NCBI GenBank assembly: GCA_022510865.1
Contig: JAFLSQ010000010.1
Coordinates: forward strand, 1 to 59,545
Direction: 5' to 3'
Source of the DNA: Treponema sp.
GTDB lineage: Bacteria > Spirochaetota > Spirochaetia > Treponematales > Treponemataceae
Length of the DNA stretch: 59,545 nucleotides
The position numbers and the translations under genes were made by a program. How positions within the stretch are numbered: the stretch's first letter is position 1; each line of letters opens with the position of its first letter. Below are positions 1 to 8,865 of this stretch, in pieces. Below the pieces are notes generated by a model. The model saw only the letters and a program-made list of their open reading frames with translations, was not told the DNA's origin and did no database searches.

Positions 1-3000
1 AGCGAGCGGATGCGAGGACTGGAGGCAGAGACGAGCGGGCAGCTCGCTGAGATCGGTCGGCTGCGGGAGCGTTGCGGGAGCGAGCTTGCGGGGCTTGAGG
101 CGGAGCTGCGCGAGCGCACGGAGCAGTACGCGCGTGATTTGCAGAAATACCACGCAGACATCGCGGCGGTGCTCAGCAAGAACGACAACAACTACGAGAG
201 CCTTACGCAAAAGTTCGAGGGGGACCTGGAGCGGTTCCGAGAGCGATACACGAGCGAGTTCGAGGGAGCAGTGGCGGCGAGCGGAGAGCGGATGGAGAGC
301 TTCCGGCGAGAGCTTGAGGGGGAGCACCGGCGGCTTCTGGAAGAGTTCGGCGAGCGAGTAGCCGGAGCGCGGGAGGAGAGCGAGCGTCGAATAGCGCAGT
401 GGAGCAGCGAGAGCGGCGAGCAGATAGAGCGGATGGCCAGCGAGAGCGGGGCGCGTATAGAGGAGTGCGGAGCGGAGACGCGGCGGCTGATAGAGGAGCT
501 GAGCGAGCGGACGGAGGCGCGGATCGAGGAGGTGCGCAGCGGGGCGAGCGAGCGGATGCGAGGGCTTGAGGCAGAGACAAGCGGGCAGCTCGCAGAGATC
601 GGGCGGCTGCGTGAGCGTTGCGGGAGCGAGCTCGCAGGGCTGGAGGCGGAGCTGCGCGAGCGCACTGAGCAGTACGCGCGTGATTTGCAGAAATACCACG
701 CTGACATCGCGGCGGTGCTCAGCAAGAACGACAACAACTACGATAGCCTTACGCAGAAGTTCGAGGGAGACCTGGAGCGGTTCCGAGAGCGATACACGAG
801 CGAGTTCGAGGGGGCTGTGGCGGCGAGCGGGGAGCGGATGGAGAGCTTCCGGCGGGAGCTTGAGGAGGAGCACCGGCGGCTTCTGGAGGAGTTCGGCGAG
901 CGAGTGGCAGGAGCGCGAGAGGAGAGCGAGCGTCGGATAGCGCAGTGGAGCAGCGAGAGCGGCGAGCAGATAGAGCGTATGGCGAGCGAGAGCGGAGCGC
1001 GGATAGAGGAGTGCGGGGCTGAGACGCGGCGGCTGATAGAGGAGCTGAGCGAGCGGACAGAGGCGCGGATCGAGGAGGTGCGCAGCGGAGCGAGCGAGCG
1101 GATGCGAGGACTGGAGGCAGAGACGAGCGGGCAGCTCGCTGAGATCGGTCGGCTGCGGGAGCGTTGCGGCAGCGAGCTTGCTGGACTTGAGGCGGAGCTG
1201 CGCGAGCGCACGGAGCAGTACTCACAGCGCTCACATCAACTTCACGATGAGATTGCGAGTATGCAGACAAATCTTGAGGAGACAATCAAGAAACTGTCCG
1301 CAGAGGCCGCGCAATCCGTGCGTCAGACGGAGGATTCCGTCCGGAACATCAAAGAGCAGTGCGAGGACGCGTCCAAAAAAGTTGAGAGGCTTCAGCCTGA
1401 TTTGGAGGATAAAATTCTGCGGATTACGGAGGCTCTGGAATCGGCGCAGCACGAAACTCAGAAAAAAATTGATGCGTTCCAGAGCGAGGCGAACAGTCAG
1501 ATTGATATGCTTTCAAGAAATGTGGCGGATGCAATCAGGCGGGCAATCGCAGAGGGCGAGGAGCGGCACGTGAATATTCTTGAGGACGTGGACTCCCAGC
1601 TTGGCGTTTATAAAAAAGAGATTGAGTATAAGCTTTCGCAGATTCAGTTCTCGCAGTCCGATGTTGACAACCTGGAGAACAGCCTGCGCGGTGCGATGCG
1701 CGAGGTGCAGAACCGCGTTCTTGGCGATTTTGAGAATTTTGTCGCGATTCAGCAGCAACAGCACGATGATTTCAGCAATCAAATCAGGGAGGAGTCTGAT
1801 AATCTTACGAAAAAAGTCAATGAAATCAGCAGTTCCTGGGATGATCTTAAGGCGGCCGCGACCGGCAGCATGAGCAGCAAACTTAAGGAATTCGAGGTGG
1901 TGTTCAATCAGACGCTTGCGACGCACACAGACCAGATTGATTCTGATATTGCGGACTGGAAGCACGACCTTGACTCAAAGCTTTCTGCGCTCATGAACAA
2001 TTATGAGGATGCCCGCCGCGAAGTTGAGAAAAATTACAGCGAGCAGCTGAGGGCAAACGTGGAGATGTTGCAGACAAAGGCCGGCGAGCATCAGGCGAAG
2101 ATAACCGCCTCAATCAATCAGACGCAGACCGAGATGCAGGACAGCATCCGCGAGATTCAGGAGGTCATCAGCGGATTTAAAAACGAGACCAACGCCTCAA
2201 TCATCAATATCTCGCAGAATTCCGAGAGCGAGCTGAAACAGGAGATTGAGCGCAGCCTTGCCATGATTCAGGCGAATCTGGAGAAAGTTCAGAACGAACT
2301 TCTGGAGGATGTGCGGAATTTTGAGGAGACTGTCCATGCGCGGCAGGAAACCGGCACCTCATCAATTGATGCGGCGCTTTCTGAATTCAACACATGGAAG
2401 CAGCAGATTAAAGACCAGATGGAGGATTCCAAGACTGTCTTCAAAGGTGATTTGGAGACGTTCCGCCACGCAACGCAGTCAAAAATTGATGATATTGGCC
2501 AGCGTCTTGTTCAGAACATGAACGAGTACGAGGAGAGCGTCATCAAGCAGCAGGACGAGCTTGCGGCTAAAATTGCTGATTTGAATAACCGGGCAGAGAA
2601 ATCAGTTAAGTCTTATGAGACGCGCTCCGACGAGATTCTGTCGCACTTTGGCACAATGTACGACCAGATGCTCAGTACAACTGAGCAGAAGCTCCGCGTG
2701 CAGAATGACGAGGCGACATCAACGCTTGACGCGCTGCGCAGGGAAATCCAGGAGGCTGAGGACATCGGCAAGGCAAAAGTTGAATCGCTGCTCAAAGAGA
2801 TTCATAACGCGGAGGAGAGCAACAAGGCGAATCAGTCAAAAATGGTTCTGAAAATGCAGGATGATGCTAACGCGCTCCAGACGCACATTTCTGAGATTTC
2901 TAGGGAGTTGCAGGACATAAAATCAAACATTCAGATTTATGACAAGGCCGATAAGATGAAGCGGCAGCTTGAGGACAACATCCAGAATCTGAACAGTATG

Positions 3001-3804
3001 TTCAATAAAGTGGACACTTATTCTCAGAATGCGGCAAAATTCAACGCGCAGTACAACGACCTGCTCAAAATCAACGATGATATTGCGAATCAGCTGAAAA
3101 ACTTCGAGAATCAGAAAATCAAGGTGATGAGTCTGGAAGGTCAGTTCAGCAAAATGATTGATATTTCAAATTCAATAGAAGAGCGTATGCAGTCGCTGAG
3201 CACGACAAAGGACGATTTGCAGAGCATGGAAGTGACCGTGCGCAATTATAATGACAAGTTGCAGTACATCACCGAGCAGTACGAGCGTCTTGCCAAGAAA
3301 GACGAGGTGATAAACCGAATCAAAGCCGATGTTGACACCCAGTTTGACAAGCTCAAGAATCTGGAGACCCTGCTCATAAACTGCGACCGTCAGGCTGAGT
3401 CGCTGCCAAAAGAAATCAAGGATGTTCAGGATAAGGTCAATAAGATTCTGGATAACGGGCCTAAAATCTCTGAGGCAGTCGGGCGGCTTGATAAGCTTGA
3501 CCTGCTGATTTCGGACACGGAGAAGAAAATCACGACTCTGGAATCGCTTGACAGCGGATTTAAGCAGACCGAGATGAATTTGCAGGCGCTTTCGCGTGAT
3601 GTGGACAACAAATACCGCGTCCTCCATGATATGACAAAACAGGATTTGAAGACCCATAACGTTCCGCAAGGTTATACGAATCCCAGACAAAGGGATGCAG
3701 TCCGTCAGCTGAAGATGCAGGGCTGGTCAATCCCGGAGATTGCGGCCCGGCTTGAAATGACGGAGAATGAGGTGGATTTGATTCTTCAGATTCCAAGGGA
3801 CTAG
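1..3804 (+). CDS. Giant spirochaete coiled-coil protein (5' end outside window)
   Basis: The frame is open from base 1, so the true start lies upstream. About 1,267 residues are visible, almost entirely Glu/Arg/Gln-rich coiled coil with no signal peptide or membrane segment in view. The first ~400 residues are a 182-residue repeat (two full copies and part of a third) that is extremely rich in E, R, S and A. The remainder is an ordinary non-repetitive coiled coil with many N, D, Q and K. The last ~40 residues leave the coiled coil and form a compact helix-turn-helix-like end (WSIPEIAARLEMTENEV). This fits the long cytoplasmic coiled-coil proteins of treponemes (annotated as SpiroCoCo family in some databases), probably structural; I infer that from architecture only. 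It converges on ispF with 14 bp between stops. Confidence 0.8.
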   Translation, partial: SERMRGLEAETSGQLAEIGRLRERCGSELAGLEAELRERTEQYARDLQKYHADIAAVLSKNDNNYESLTQKFEGDLERFRERYTSEFEGAVAASGERMESFRRELEGEHRRLLEEFGERVAGAREESERRIAQWSSESGEQIERMASESGARIEECGAETRRLIEELSERTEARIEEVRSGASERMRGLEAETSGQLAEIGRLRERCGSELAGLEAELRERTEQYARDLQKYHADIAAVLSKNDNNYDSLTQKFEGDLERFRERYTSEFEGAVAASGERMESFRRELEEEHRRLLEEFGERVAGAREESERRIAQWSSESGEQIERMASESGARIEECGAETRRLIEELSERTEARIEEVRSGASERMRGLEAETSGQLAEIGRLRERCGSELAGLEAELRERTEQYSQRSHQLHDEIASMQTNLEETIKKLSAEAAQSVRQTEDSVRNIKEQCEDASKKVERLQPDLEDKILRITEALESAQHETQKKIDAFQSEANSQIDMLSRNVADAIRRAIAEGEERHVNILEDVDSQLGVYKKEIEYKLSQIQFSQSDVDNLENSLRGAMREVQNRVLGDFENFVAIQQQQHDDFSNQIREESDNLTKKVNEISSSWDDLKAAATGSMSSKLKEFEVVFNQTLATHTDQIDSDIADWKHDLDSKLSALMNNYEDARREVEKNYSEQLRANVEMLQTKAGEHQAKITASINQTQTEMQDSIREIQEVISGFKNETNASIINISQNSESELKQEIERSLAMIQANLEKVQNELLEDVRNFEETVHARQETGTSSIDAALSEFNTWKQQIKDQMEDSKTVFKGDLETFRHATQSKIDDIGQRLVQNMNEYEESVIKQQDELAAKIADLNNRAEKSVKSYETRSDEILSHFGTMYDQMLSTTEQKLRVQNDEATSTLDALRREIQEAEDIGKAKVESLLKEIHNAEESNKANQSKMVLKMQDDANALQTHISEISRELQDIKSNIQIYDKADKMKRQLEDNIQNLNSMFNKVDTYSQNAAKFNAQYNDLLKINDDIANQLKNFENQKIKVMSLEGQFSKMIDISNSIEERMQSLSTTKDDLQSMEVTVRNYNDKLQYITEQYERLAKKDEVINRIKADVDTQFDKLKNLETLLINCDRQAESLPKEIKDVQDKVNKILDNGPKISEAVGRLDKLDLLISDTEKKITTLESLDSGFKQTEMNLQALSRDVDNKYRVLHDMTKQDLKTHNVPQGYTNPRQRDAVRQLKMQGWSIPEIAARLEMTENEVDLILQIPRD
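10..1221 (+). repeat. 546-bp in-frame tandem repeat, 2.2 copies visible
   Basis: Copies begin at 10, 556 and 1102, each opening with ATGCGAGG; the third stops near 1221 where the sequence changes to normal coding DNA. Copies 1 and 2 differ by only two residues (NNYE/NNYD and ELEG/ELEE), with scattered silent changes. Copy 3 shares silent variants with copy 1 rather than copy 2. One 60-base line inside the repeat (601-660) is 77% G+C, against 45% in a line of the same gene further on (2821-2880). The array probably continues upstream of the window. Confidence 0.95.
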
Positions 3805-3818
3805 GACTGGGCGGAAAA

Positions 3819-4292
3819 TCAGCGGGAAAGGAGGCAGACGCATGCCGCCTCCACCGCTTCGCTTGTGCCCACTGGCGGAAGTTTTTCCCCGGTCTTTGCC
3901 TTGACAAAAACGCGCGAATTCTCTATGCCAAGAATCTGGGCAACTGAATCTATGACTTCCTGCCTTTTTGGAAGGAATTTTGGCCGCTCAAGTTTGATAA
4001 CGCAGTCGATGTTCTCGATTTTCCAGTGCGCCGCGTTTATATCTGCCATGACGGTGCGGAGCAAATCCGCAGAGTCCGCGTCTTTCCATTTCATGTCCTC
4101 GGGCGGAAAATACGAGCCTATGTCACCAAGCCCGGCCGCACCAAGAATCGCGTCGGTGATGGCGTGAAGAAGAACGTCTCCGTCTGAATGACCGTCCTCG
4201 CCGCGCTCAAAATCAAAAGTCACGCCGCCAAGAATGAGTTTGCGCCCGGGAACAAGGCGGTGCAAATCATAACCAAGCCCCACTTTTAGCAT
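3819..4292 (-). CDS. ispF: 2-C-methyl-D-erythritol 2,4-cyclodiphosphate synthase
   Basis: 157 residues, the normal IspF length. The enzyme cyclises CDP-ME-2-phosphate to MEcPP with release of CMP in the MEP isoprenoid pathway. The metal-binding start (GYDLHRL, D8/H10) and the GHSDGDVLLHAI segment are intact, as is the C-terminal KAKTGEKLPPVGTSEA motif. The ATG lies 7 nt inside the end of ispD, so the two are translationally coupled. In some treponemes IspD and IspF are one fused protein; here they are separate reading frames. Confidence 0.96.
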   Translation of the reverse strand: MLKVGLGYDLHRLVPGRKLILGGVTFDFERGEDGHSDGDVLLHAITDAILGAAGLGDIGSYFPPEDMKWKDADSADLLRTVMADINAAHWKIENIDCVIKLERPKFLPKRQEVIDSVAQILGIENSRVFVKAKTGEKLPPVGTSEAVEAACVCLLSR

Positions 4293-5002
4293 AAACGCTC
4301 CAAGTCTGCGGGGTAAGTGATTTTTATGTTCGATGGCTCGCCCGGAACGACTTTTACAGGCCCGTAGAATTCTGCCCAGATTTCGGTGTCATCGGTGAAA
4401 TCGCGGGAATTTTTCTGCGAAAGCTCGCTGTGTGCCTGATACAAAGGAAGAAAATCAAAACCTTGCGGGGTCTGCACCGCGCAAAGCGAGTTGCGCGCAA
4501 GATGCCGCACAATAAATCCGTCTGCGTCCACTTCTTTTTGCGTGTCTGTTGGCGTGATGCCCGGGACGGCCGCCTTGTGCTCAGCGGTTGCTTCCGCAAC
4601 AATGCGTACAAGTTTCTGCGAGACAAAAGGCCGTGCCCCGTCGTGAATCAGAACATAGTTTGTGTCCGGGCAGATTTTTTTTACCGCGCGCAGCCCCTCA
4701 AAAACCGAGGCCTGCCTTGTTGTTCCGCCCGCGACAATCTGAAGCGGAGTCGCGCCAATCGCCGCGCAAAAATCTTTGTCTGAAAAAAGGGCGTTCCTCG
4801 CGTCGTTCTCGCCGCCCGGAGGGCAGGTCACAACCATCGCCGCAAGCTCCATGCCGGTGCACTGCGCAGTTAAAAAAACAGTGGCACAGGCAGAAAGCAC
4901 CGTGCCGCTTTTGTACGGAAGATATTCTTTTTTGATTCCCGCGCCAAGCCTTGTTGATGAGCCGGCCGCGGTTATAATCACTGCGAGTTTAGAACGAGTC
5001 AT
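4286..5002 (-). CDS. ispD: 2-C-methyl-D-erythritol 4-phosphate cytidylyltransferase
   Basis: 238 residues from the ATG chosen at 5002 (MTRSKLAVIITAAG). The frame is open further upstream, but that part lies inside the acidic tail of carD and encodes nothing IspD-like. The enzyme transfers CMP from CTP to MEP. The nucleotide-binding motif AAGSSTRLG followed by KKEYLPY, then LIHDGARPF, AVQTPQGF and the C-terminal EPSNIKITYPADL are all present. The start overlaps the end of carD by 14 bp and the stop overlaps ispF by 7 bp, giving a tight carD-ispD-ispF unit driven from the carD promoter. Confidence 0.94.
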   Translation of the reverse strand: MTRSKLAVIITAAGSSTRLGAGIKKEYLPYKSGTVLSACATVFLTAQCTGMELAAMVVTCPPGGENDARNALFSDKDFCAAIGATPLQIVAGGTTRQASVFEGLRAVKKICPDTNYVLIHDGARPFVSQKLVRIVAEATAEHKAAVPGITPTDTQKEVDADGFIVRHLARNSLCAVQTPQGFDFLPLYQAHSELSQKNSRDFTDDTEIWAEFYGPVKVVPGEPSNIKITYPADLERLC

Positions 5003-5648
5003 CTTCATCAAAATCGTCATCCGCGCCCATATCATCGGCGGAATCAGAATCGTCCGAGTCATCATCATCGGATTTTGAGGTGATGTCGTCCATCAGGCCG
5101 TCGTCCTCATCGTCCTCCATCTGAATGACGTGCTTGATTTTCTGGATTGAGCCGGACGGCTCCAGTTTTATGTGGATTGTCTCGGCGATTTCTTTGGCGG
5201 ATTTTCCGAGCGCGAAAGAAATCTCGTCCTCAAGAAGTTTCCGTGCGGAATCATAAAGTTTGCGCTCCAGAATCGGCAGTTCTTTCACCTTGCTGCGGTT
5301 GTAAAGGCAGCGCACAATCGTGGCGATGTCCATAATCGTGCCTTTTTTGAGCAAATCAAGGTTCATCTGGTAGCGGAGTTTCCAGTCAGAAGTTATAGGC
5401 TCAAAATCATCAGAAAGCAGATTCAGCGCCGCCTCCGCTTCTTCGGCAGAGACAATCTGGCGGATTCCAAGCTCCTCTGTTTTTTCCACGGGCACCATTA
5501 CAATCATGTCTGATGCCTCAATGTAGATTTTATAGTAAGGAACGGTTGCGTCCTTGAACTGCTTTTCAAAAACTTCCCGCACAATGCCAACACCCTGACT
5601 TGGGTAAACAACTTTCTGATCAATCGCGAACTTGAATGTAGTTTCCAT
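4989..5648 (-). CDS. carD: CarD/CdnL family RNA-polymerase-binding regulator
   Basis: 219 residues from METTFKFAIDQKVVYPSQG. CarD-type proteins bind the RNA polymerase beta subunit and stabilise open promoter complexes. Residues ~8-70 form the RNAP-interacting TRCF-like domain (KVVYPSQGVG near the start, IVMVPVEK near 52); residues ~80-170 form the helical DNA-contacting domain. Residues 177-219 are an extremely acidic Asp/Ser tail (about 25 acidic residues) that is not part of the core family. The ATG at 5648 was preferred over an upstream start at 5720 because the promoter falls between them. Head gene of the ispD/ispF unit. Confidence 0.93.
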   Translation of the reverse strand: METTFKFAIDQKVVYPSQGVGIVREVFEKQFKDATVPYYKIYIEASDMIVMVPVEKTEELGIRQIVSAEEAEAALNLLSDDFEPITSDWKLRYQMNLDLLKKGTIMDIATIVRCLYNRSKVKELPILERKLYDSARKLLEDEISFALGKSAKEIAETIHIKLEPSGSIQKIKHVIQMEDDEDDGLMDDITSKSDDDDSDDSDSADDMGADDDFDEDDSF

Positions 5649-5657
5649 ATTTCTTTT

Positions 5658-5686
5658 ATTATACACAAAAATGCAGAAAATTTCAA
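5658..5686 (-). promoter_or_regulatory. Sigma-70-type promoter of carD
   Basis: TTGAAA (5681-5686) - 17 bp - TATAAT (5658-5663) read on the minus strand. The -10 ends 9 nt before the carD ATG, so the leader would be only about 2-3 nt and no Shine-Dalgarno site fits. Confidence 0.8.
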
Positions 5687-5773
5687 ATTGGGCAAAAAAA
5701 TTAGTTTTGAGGCTTCGCAAACATTGACATTCCTTGCTATTATTTACTTTTTCTTGTATATTCTAATGACACT

Positions 5774-7936
5774 ATGAATACGACAGAACAGAATATCGAG
5801 ACAAACACGAATGAGATTGCAGAGGACGCGCCTGAGGCCGTTACTTTTGAGGATTTGGGCCTTGACGAATACACACTGAAAGCCGTCGCAAAAAAAGGAT
5901 TTGTAACACCTTCGCCGATTCAGGTGCTGGCAATCCCAAGATTGCTCACCGGAGACACAAACCTCATTGCCCGCGCGCGCACAGGAACCGGAAAAACCGC
6001 CGCGTTCGGTCTTCCAATCATCCAGAATGTGCGTGGAAAATCTGACCACGTTGAGGCTCTGATTCTTGAGCCTACCCGCGAGCTTGCAATGCAGACCTGC
6101 ACCGAAATGCAGTCCTTTGCCACCGAGGAATATCCGCGGACGACCGTGCTTTACGGCGGCGCATCCTACACAAATCAGATAAAGGATTTGAAGCGCGGAT
6201 GCGAGATTGTCGTTGGAACACCGGGGCGCATTCAGGATCACATTGAGCGCAAGACGCTGGACATCAGCAAAATCAAATATTTTATCCTTGATGAGGGCGA
6301 TGAGATGCTTGACATGGGCTTCATCGATGACATCGAGGAGATTTTCCGCCACGCAAATCCGGACTGCCGGATTCTGCTTTTCAGCGCGACCATGCCCGCT
6401 CCAATCCTCAAAATTGCCGGGGATTTTATGGGCGAGTACGACATCATTGAGGAAGAGCGCGTGATTGACGAGGCCCTTCTGATTGACCAGAAATACTGGG
6501 TCGTGAAAGAGAGCGAGAAAATCGAGGCGCTTGTCAGGCTGATTGATATTTCCCCTGATTTTTACGGCCTTGTCTTCACAATGACAAAATCTGACGCAGA
6601 CCGCGTGACCCGCGAGCTTGATTTGCGCGGTTACGAGGCAGCCGCGCTCCACGGCGACATAATGCAGAATCAGCGGGAGAAAGTGCTTGAGCGTTTCAGG
6701 ATGAAAAAGACGCGGATTCTTGTTGCCACCGATGTTGCGGCGCGCGGAATTGATATTTCCGGGCTGAGCCACGTTGTGAATTATTCGCTTCCGTTTGATA
6801 CGGCAACTTACGTCCACAGAATCGGGCGAACCGGCCGCGCGGGAACTACCGGAATTGCGGTCACTTTTGTGCGTCCGGAAGAAAGGCGCAAACTCGGATT
6901 TTTGACCCAGAAAATCAAAAAAGCGACAAAAAGCGATTTTGAGGAGGGCACAATCCCGAGCGTTGACGAGGTGCTTTCCGTAAAAAATCTGCGGGTGATG
7001 AATGAGCTTAAGGAAAAACTTTTCATTGAAATCACGCCAAAAAAATCAAAACCGGAGCATGATGAAAGCGTCGCGGACGCGCAGAATTCGGATGAGAATC
7101 TTGATGCCAAAGCCGATGATTCTGCCGCGGCTTGTGATGCACAGGCGGATGATAATATCACAGCAGAAAAAGCAGCTGATTTTGAGGACGTAGCCGCGCA
7201 GAATGATGCGAACTCCGCTGACTGGGAAAACGTTGCGGAAGACAAAGAAAATGCATCCGAGGCAGAGGAGAATTTTGACGAGGAGACCGCCGAAAAAATC
7301 ATCAAACTGCGCCAGGAGCTTCTTGTGCCGGTTTTCAGGAATCTTGCGGCCTCGTTGTGCGAGAATCAGGATCCGCAGGAGGTTCTTGCCGGCGTGCTTT
7401 CTGTGATGTACGGCAAGCAGCTTTCTGCAAAACATTACGGCAAAATCAACACGAAAGATTCCGCTCCGCGCGGAGACCAGACGAGGATTTTTGTCTCGCT
7501 TGGAAAACGTGACGGATTCCGTGCCAAAGAAATTGCGGATTATTTCAGCGATTTGCTTCACATTCCGGAGCGCATGATTGATGACATTGACGTTGCGCAG
7601 CAGTTCTCTTTGCTGAGCCTGCCTGTCGCATCTGCGCGCAAGGCAATCGAAATGTCAAAGTCTGACAGATCGCTTCCGCACATGCACGTGGATGATAAAG
7701 ACGGCGGCCGTGGTTCCAGAAGGGGCGGCCGGGAAAATCGGTTTGATGATTTTTCGCGGCGCGGAGGACGTGGGCGGGACGGTCGTTCCCGGGGCGGTTT
7801 CCGCCAGGAGTCGCGACTTGGCTCAGAGAGATTTGCCCGCGAGGGCCGTGCAAAAGGTGCGCGTCCGAACGTCCACAATCAGACGGAGCGAAACTCGTCG
7901 CGAAAAACTGGTGGCCGTCAGGCTGAGCGTTTCTAG
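5774..7936 (+). CDS. DEAD-box RNA helicase with DbpA-like domain and RGG tail (variant DEGD box)
   Basis: 720 residues. ATP-dependent RNA helicase of the CsdA/DeaD group, cytoplasmic, for rRNA or mRNA remodelling. Motifs in order: Q motif ~48, ARTGTGKT 68-75, PTRELA 100-105, GTPGR 148-152, motif II DEGD 173-176, SAT 204-206, then HGD, ATDVAARGIDI and HRIGRTGRAG in the second RecA domain. Motif II reads DEGD instead of DEAD. After the core comes a ~100-residue acidic Ala/Asp/Glu linker, a DbpA-like RNA-binding fold (FVSLGKRDGFRAKEIADYF) and an Arg/Gly-rich tail (RRGGRGRDGRSRGG). The start codon has no clear ribosome-binding site; TATATT at 5757-5762 sits 11 nt before it. Confidence 0.95.
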   Translation: MNTTEQNIETNTNEIAEDAPEAVTFEDLGLDEYTLKAVAKKGFVTPSPIQVLAIPRLLTGDTNLIARARTGTGKTAAFGLPIIQNVRGKSDHVEALILEPTRELAMQTCTEMQSFATEEYPRTTVLYGGASYTNQIKDLKRGCEIVVGTPGRIQDHIERKTLDISKIKYFILDEGDEMLDMGFIDDIEEIFRHANPDCRILLFSATMPAPILKIAGDFMGEYDIIEEERVIDEALLIDQKYWVVKESEKIEALVRLIDISPDFYGLVFTMTKSDADRVTRELDLRGYEAAALHGDIMQNQREKVLERFRMKKTRILVATDVAARGIDISGLSHVVNYSLPFDTATYVHRIGRTGRAGTTGIAVTFVRPEERRKLGFLTQKIKKATKSDFEEGTIPSVDEVLSVKNLRVMNELKEKLFIEITPKKSKPEHDESVADAQNSDENLDAKADDSAAACDAQADDNITAEKAADFEDVAAQNDANSADWENVAEDKENASEAEENFDEETAEKIIKLRQELLVPVFRNLAASLCENQDPQEVLAGVLSVMYGKQLSAKHYGKINTKDSAPRGDQTRIFVSLGKRDGFRAKEIADYFSDLLHIPERMIDDIDVAQQFSLLSLPVASARKAIEMSKSDRSLPHMHVDDKDGGRGSRRGGRENRFDDFSRRGGRGRDGRSRGGFRQESRLGSERFAREGRAKGARPNVHNQTERNSSRKTGGRQAERF

Positions 7937-7948
7937 TGAATTCATGGC

Positions 7949-7976
7949 AGAGCAGGGCAACGCCCTGCTCTGAGTT
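7949..7976 (+). terminator. Rho-independent terminator after the helicase gene
   Basis: Perfect 10-bp stem AGAGCAGGGC / GCCCTGCTCT with an AAC loop, followed by TGAGTTTT. It starts 12 bases after the helicase stop. Confidence 0.8.
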
Positions 7977-8069
7977 TTATAATCCGCTGGCAAGTTTTTT
8001 GACCAGCCTCTGAAAATCGCCCTTTAAAAATCATTTTCAATCCTCGCGTTTTTTGCCGATATTATTAAA

Positions 8070-8795
8070 ATGAAAAAGACGATTTTATTCATCTGCATGA
8101 TAACAAGCTGCCTCGGCGTTTTTGCGGAGGTTTACAAGGAAAAGGCAACCGTGTCTTTTTATGCCGACGGATTTCACGGCAAGAAAACTTCGAGCGGCGA
8201 GACTTTCAATATGTATGATCTCACTTGCGCGAACAAGACGCTTCCGTTCGGCACGCTGCTGAAAGTCACGAACCTGGCGAACGGAAAAAGCGTGACAGTC
8301 CGCGTGAACGACCGCGGTCCTTTTGTCGCAGACCGCGAGCTTGACCTTTCAAAAGGCGCGGCGCAGAAACTTGGGATGATAAATGCCGGGACCGCGCAGA
8401 CCAGAATTGAGATTATAAAAAGAGGGCCGGACACTCAGCTCAGCAGGATTACCGCCCAGAAAGCGATGCAGATTGTCGCGCAGAAATCGGGCGGCAAAAA
8501 TCAGCCGAAAACCGCTTCCGCGGGCCAGACGAAAAAGCCAGAGCAATCCGCAAAAAAATATCCTGCGGGAACAAGGTGGGATCTTCAGGTGGGCGCGTTC
8601 TCAACGAAGGAAAGCGCGAATGAGCTTGCGCAGCGGCTTTTGAAATCGGGATTTAAAAACGTTGTATTCCAGAAAACGAGCAGCGTCTACAGAGTTGTCA
8701 TAAAAGATGTGGCGGCGGAAAAAGTTGAGAGCACGAGAAGCCAGCTTGTGCGCGGCGGATTTTCTGACCCGGTTGTGAGGCAGAGGAAATCGTAG
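8070..8795 (+). CDS. rlpA: RlpA-like septal protein: double-psi beta-barrel plus SPOR domain
   Basis: 241 residues. N-terminal signal peptide (about 1-20, MKKTILFICMITSCLGVFA) with no lipobox Cys at the cleavage site. Residues ~24-115 are the RlpA double-psi barrel (FYADGFHGKKTSSGE, then VNDRGPF), the fold that cleaves denuded peptidoglycan glycans in Pseudomonas RlpA. Residues ~165-240 form a SPOR repeat that targets septal denuded glycan (WDLQVGAFSTKESANEL). A Lys/Ser/Gln linker joins them. Acts in the periplasm. The aromatic-Gly of the usual SWYG motif is YA here, so catalytic activity is not certain. No clear Shine-Dalgarno site; an AT-rich GATATT/TATTAT element lies just upstream. Confidence 0.9.
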   Translation: MKKTILFICMITSCLGVFAEVYKEKATVSFYADGFHGKKTSSGETFNMYDLTCANKTLPFGTLLKVTNLANGKSVTVRVNDRGPFVADRELDLSKGAAQKLGMINAGTAQTRIEIIKRGPDTQLSRITAQKAMQIVAQKSGGKNQPKTASAGQTKKPEQSAKKYPAGTRWDLQVGAFSTKESANELAQRLLKSGFKNVVFQKTSSVYRVVIKDVAAEKVESTRSQLVRGGFSDPVVRQRKS

Positions 8796-8812
8796 GAAAT
8801 CCGAAAGAAAAT

Positions 8813-8840
8813 TTGATTTTTACATCTTATACGTTATAAT
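8813..8840 (+). promoter_or_regulatory. Sigma-70-type promoter of the 570-residue gene
   Basis: TTGATT (8813-8818) - 16 bp - TATAAT (8835-8840). It leaves a ~19-nt leader containing GGAG before the ATG at 8866. Confidence 0.75.
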
Positions 8841-8865
8841 AAACACAGCGTATTGGAGAAAAATC

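Noticed and set aside
192..1285. Long open frames on the minus strand and in other plus frames across the first 1.3 kb
   Set aside because: They are a by-product of the G+C-rich 546-bp repeat, are themselves repeated with it, and are rich in Ser/Arg without any domain.
5724..5746. Perfect TTGACA upstream of the helicase
   Set aside because: No -10-like hexamer lies 16-18 bp downstream; TATTTA is only 11 bp away. TTGCTA-N17-TATATT (5734-5762) fits better.
5744..6817. 357-codon minus-strand frame antisense to the helicase
   Set aside because: It mirrors conserved helicase codons, has no ribosome-binding site and resembles no protein.
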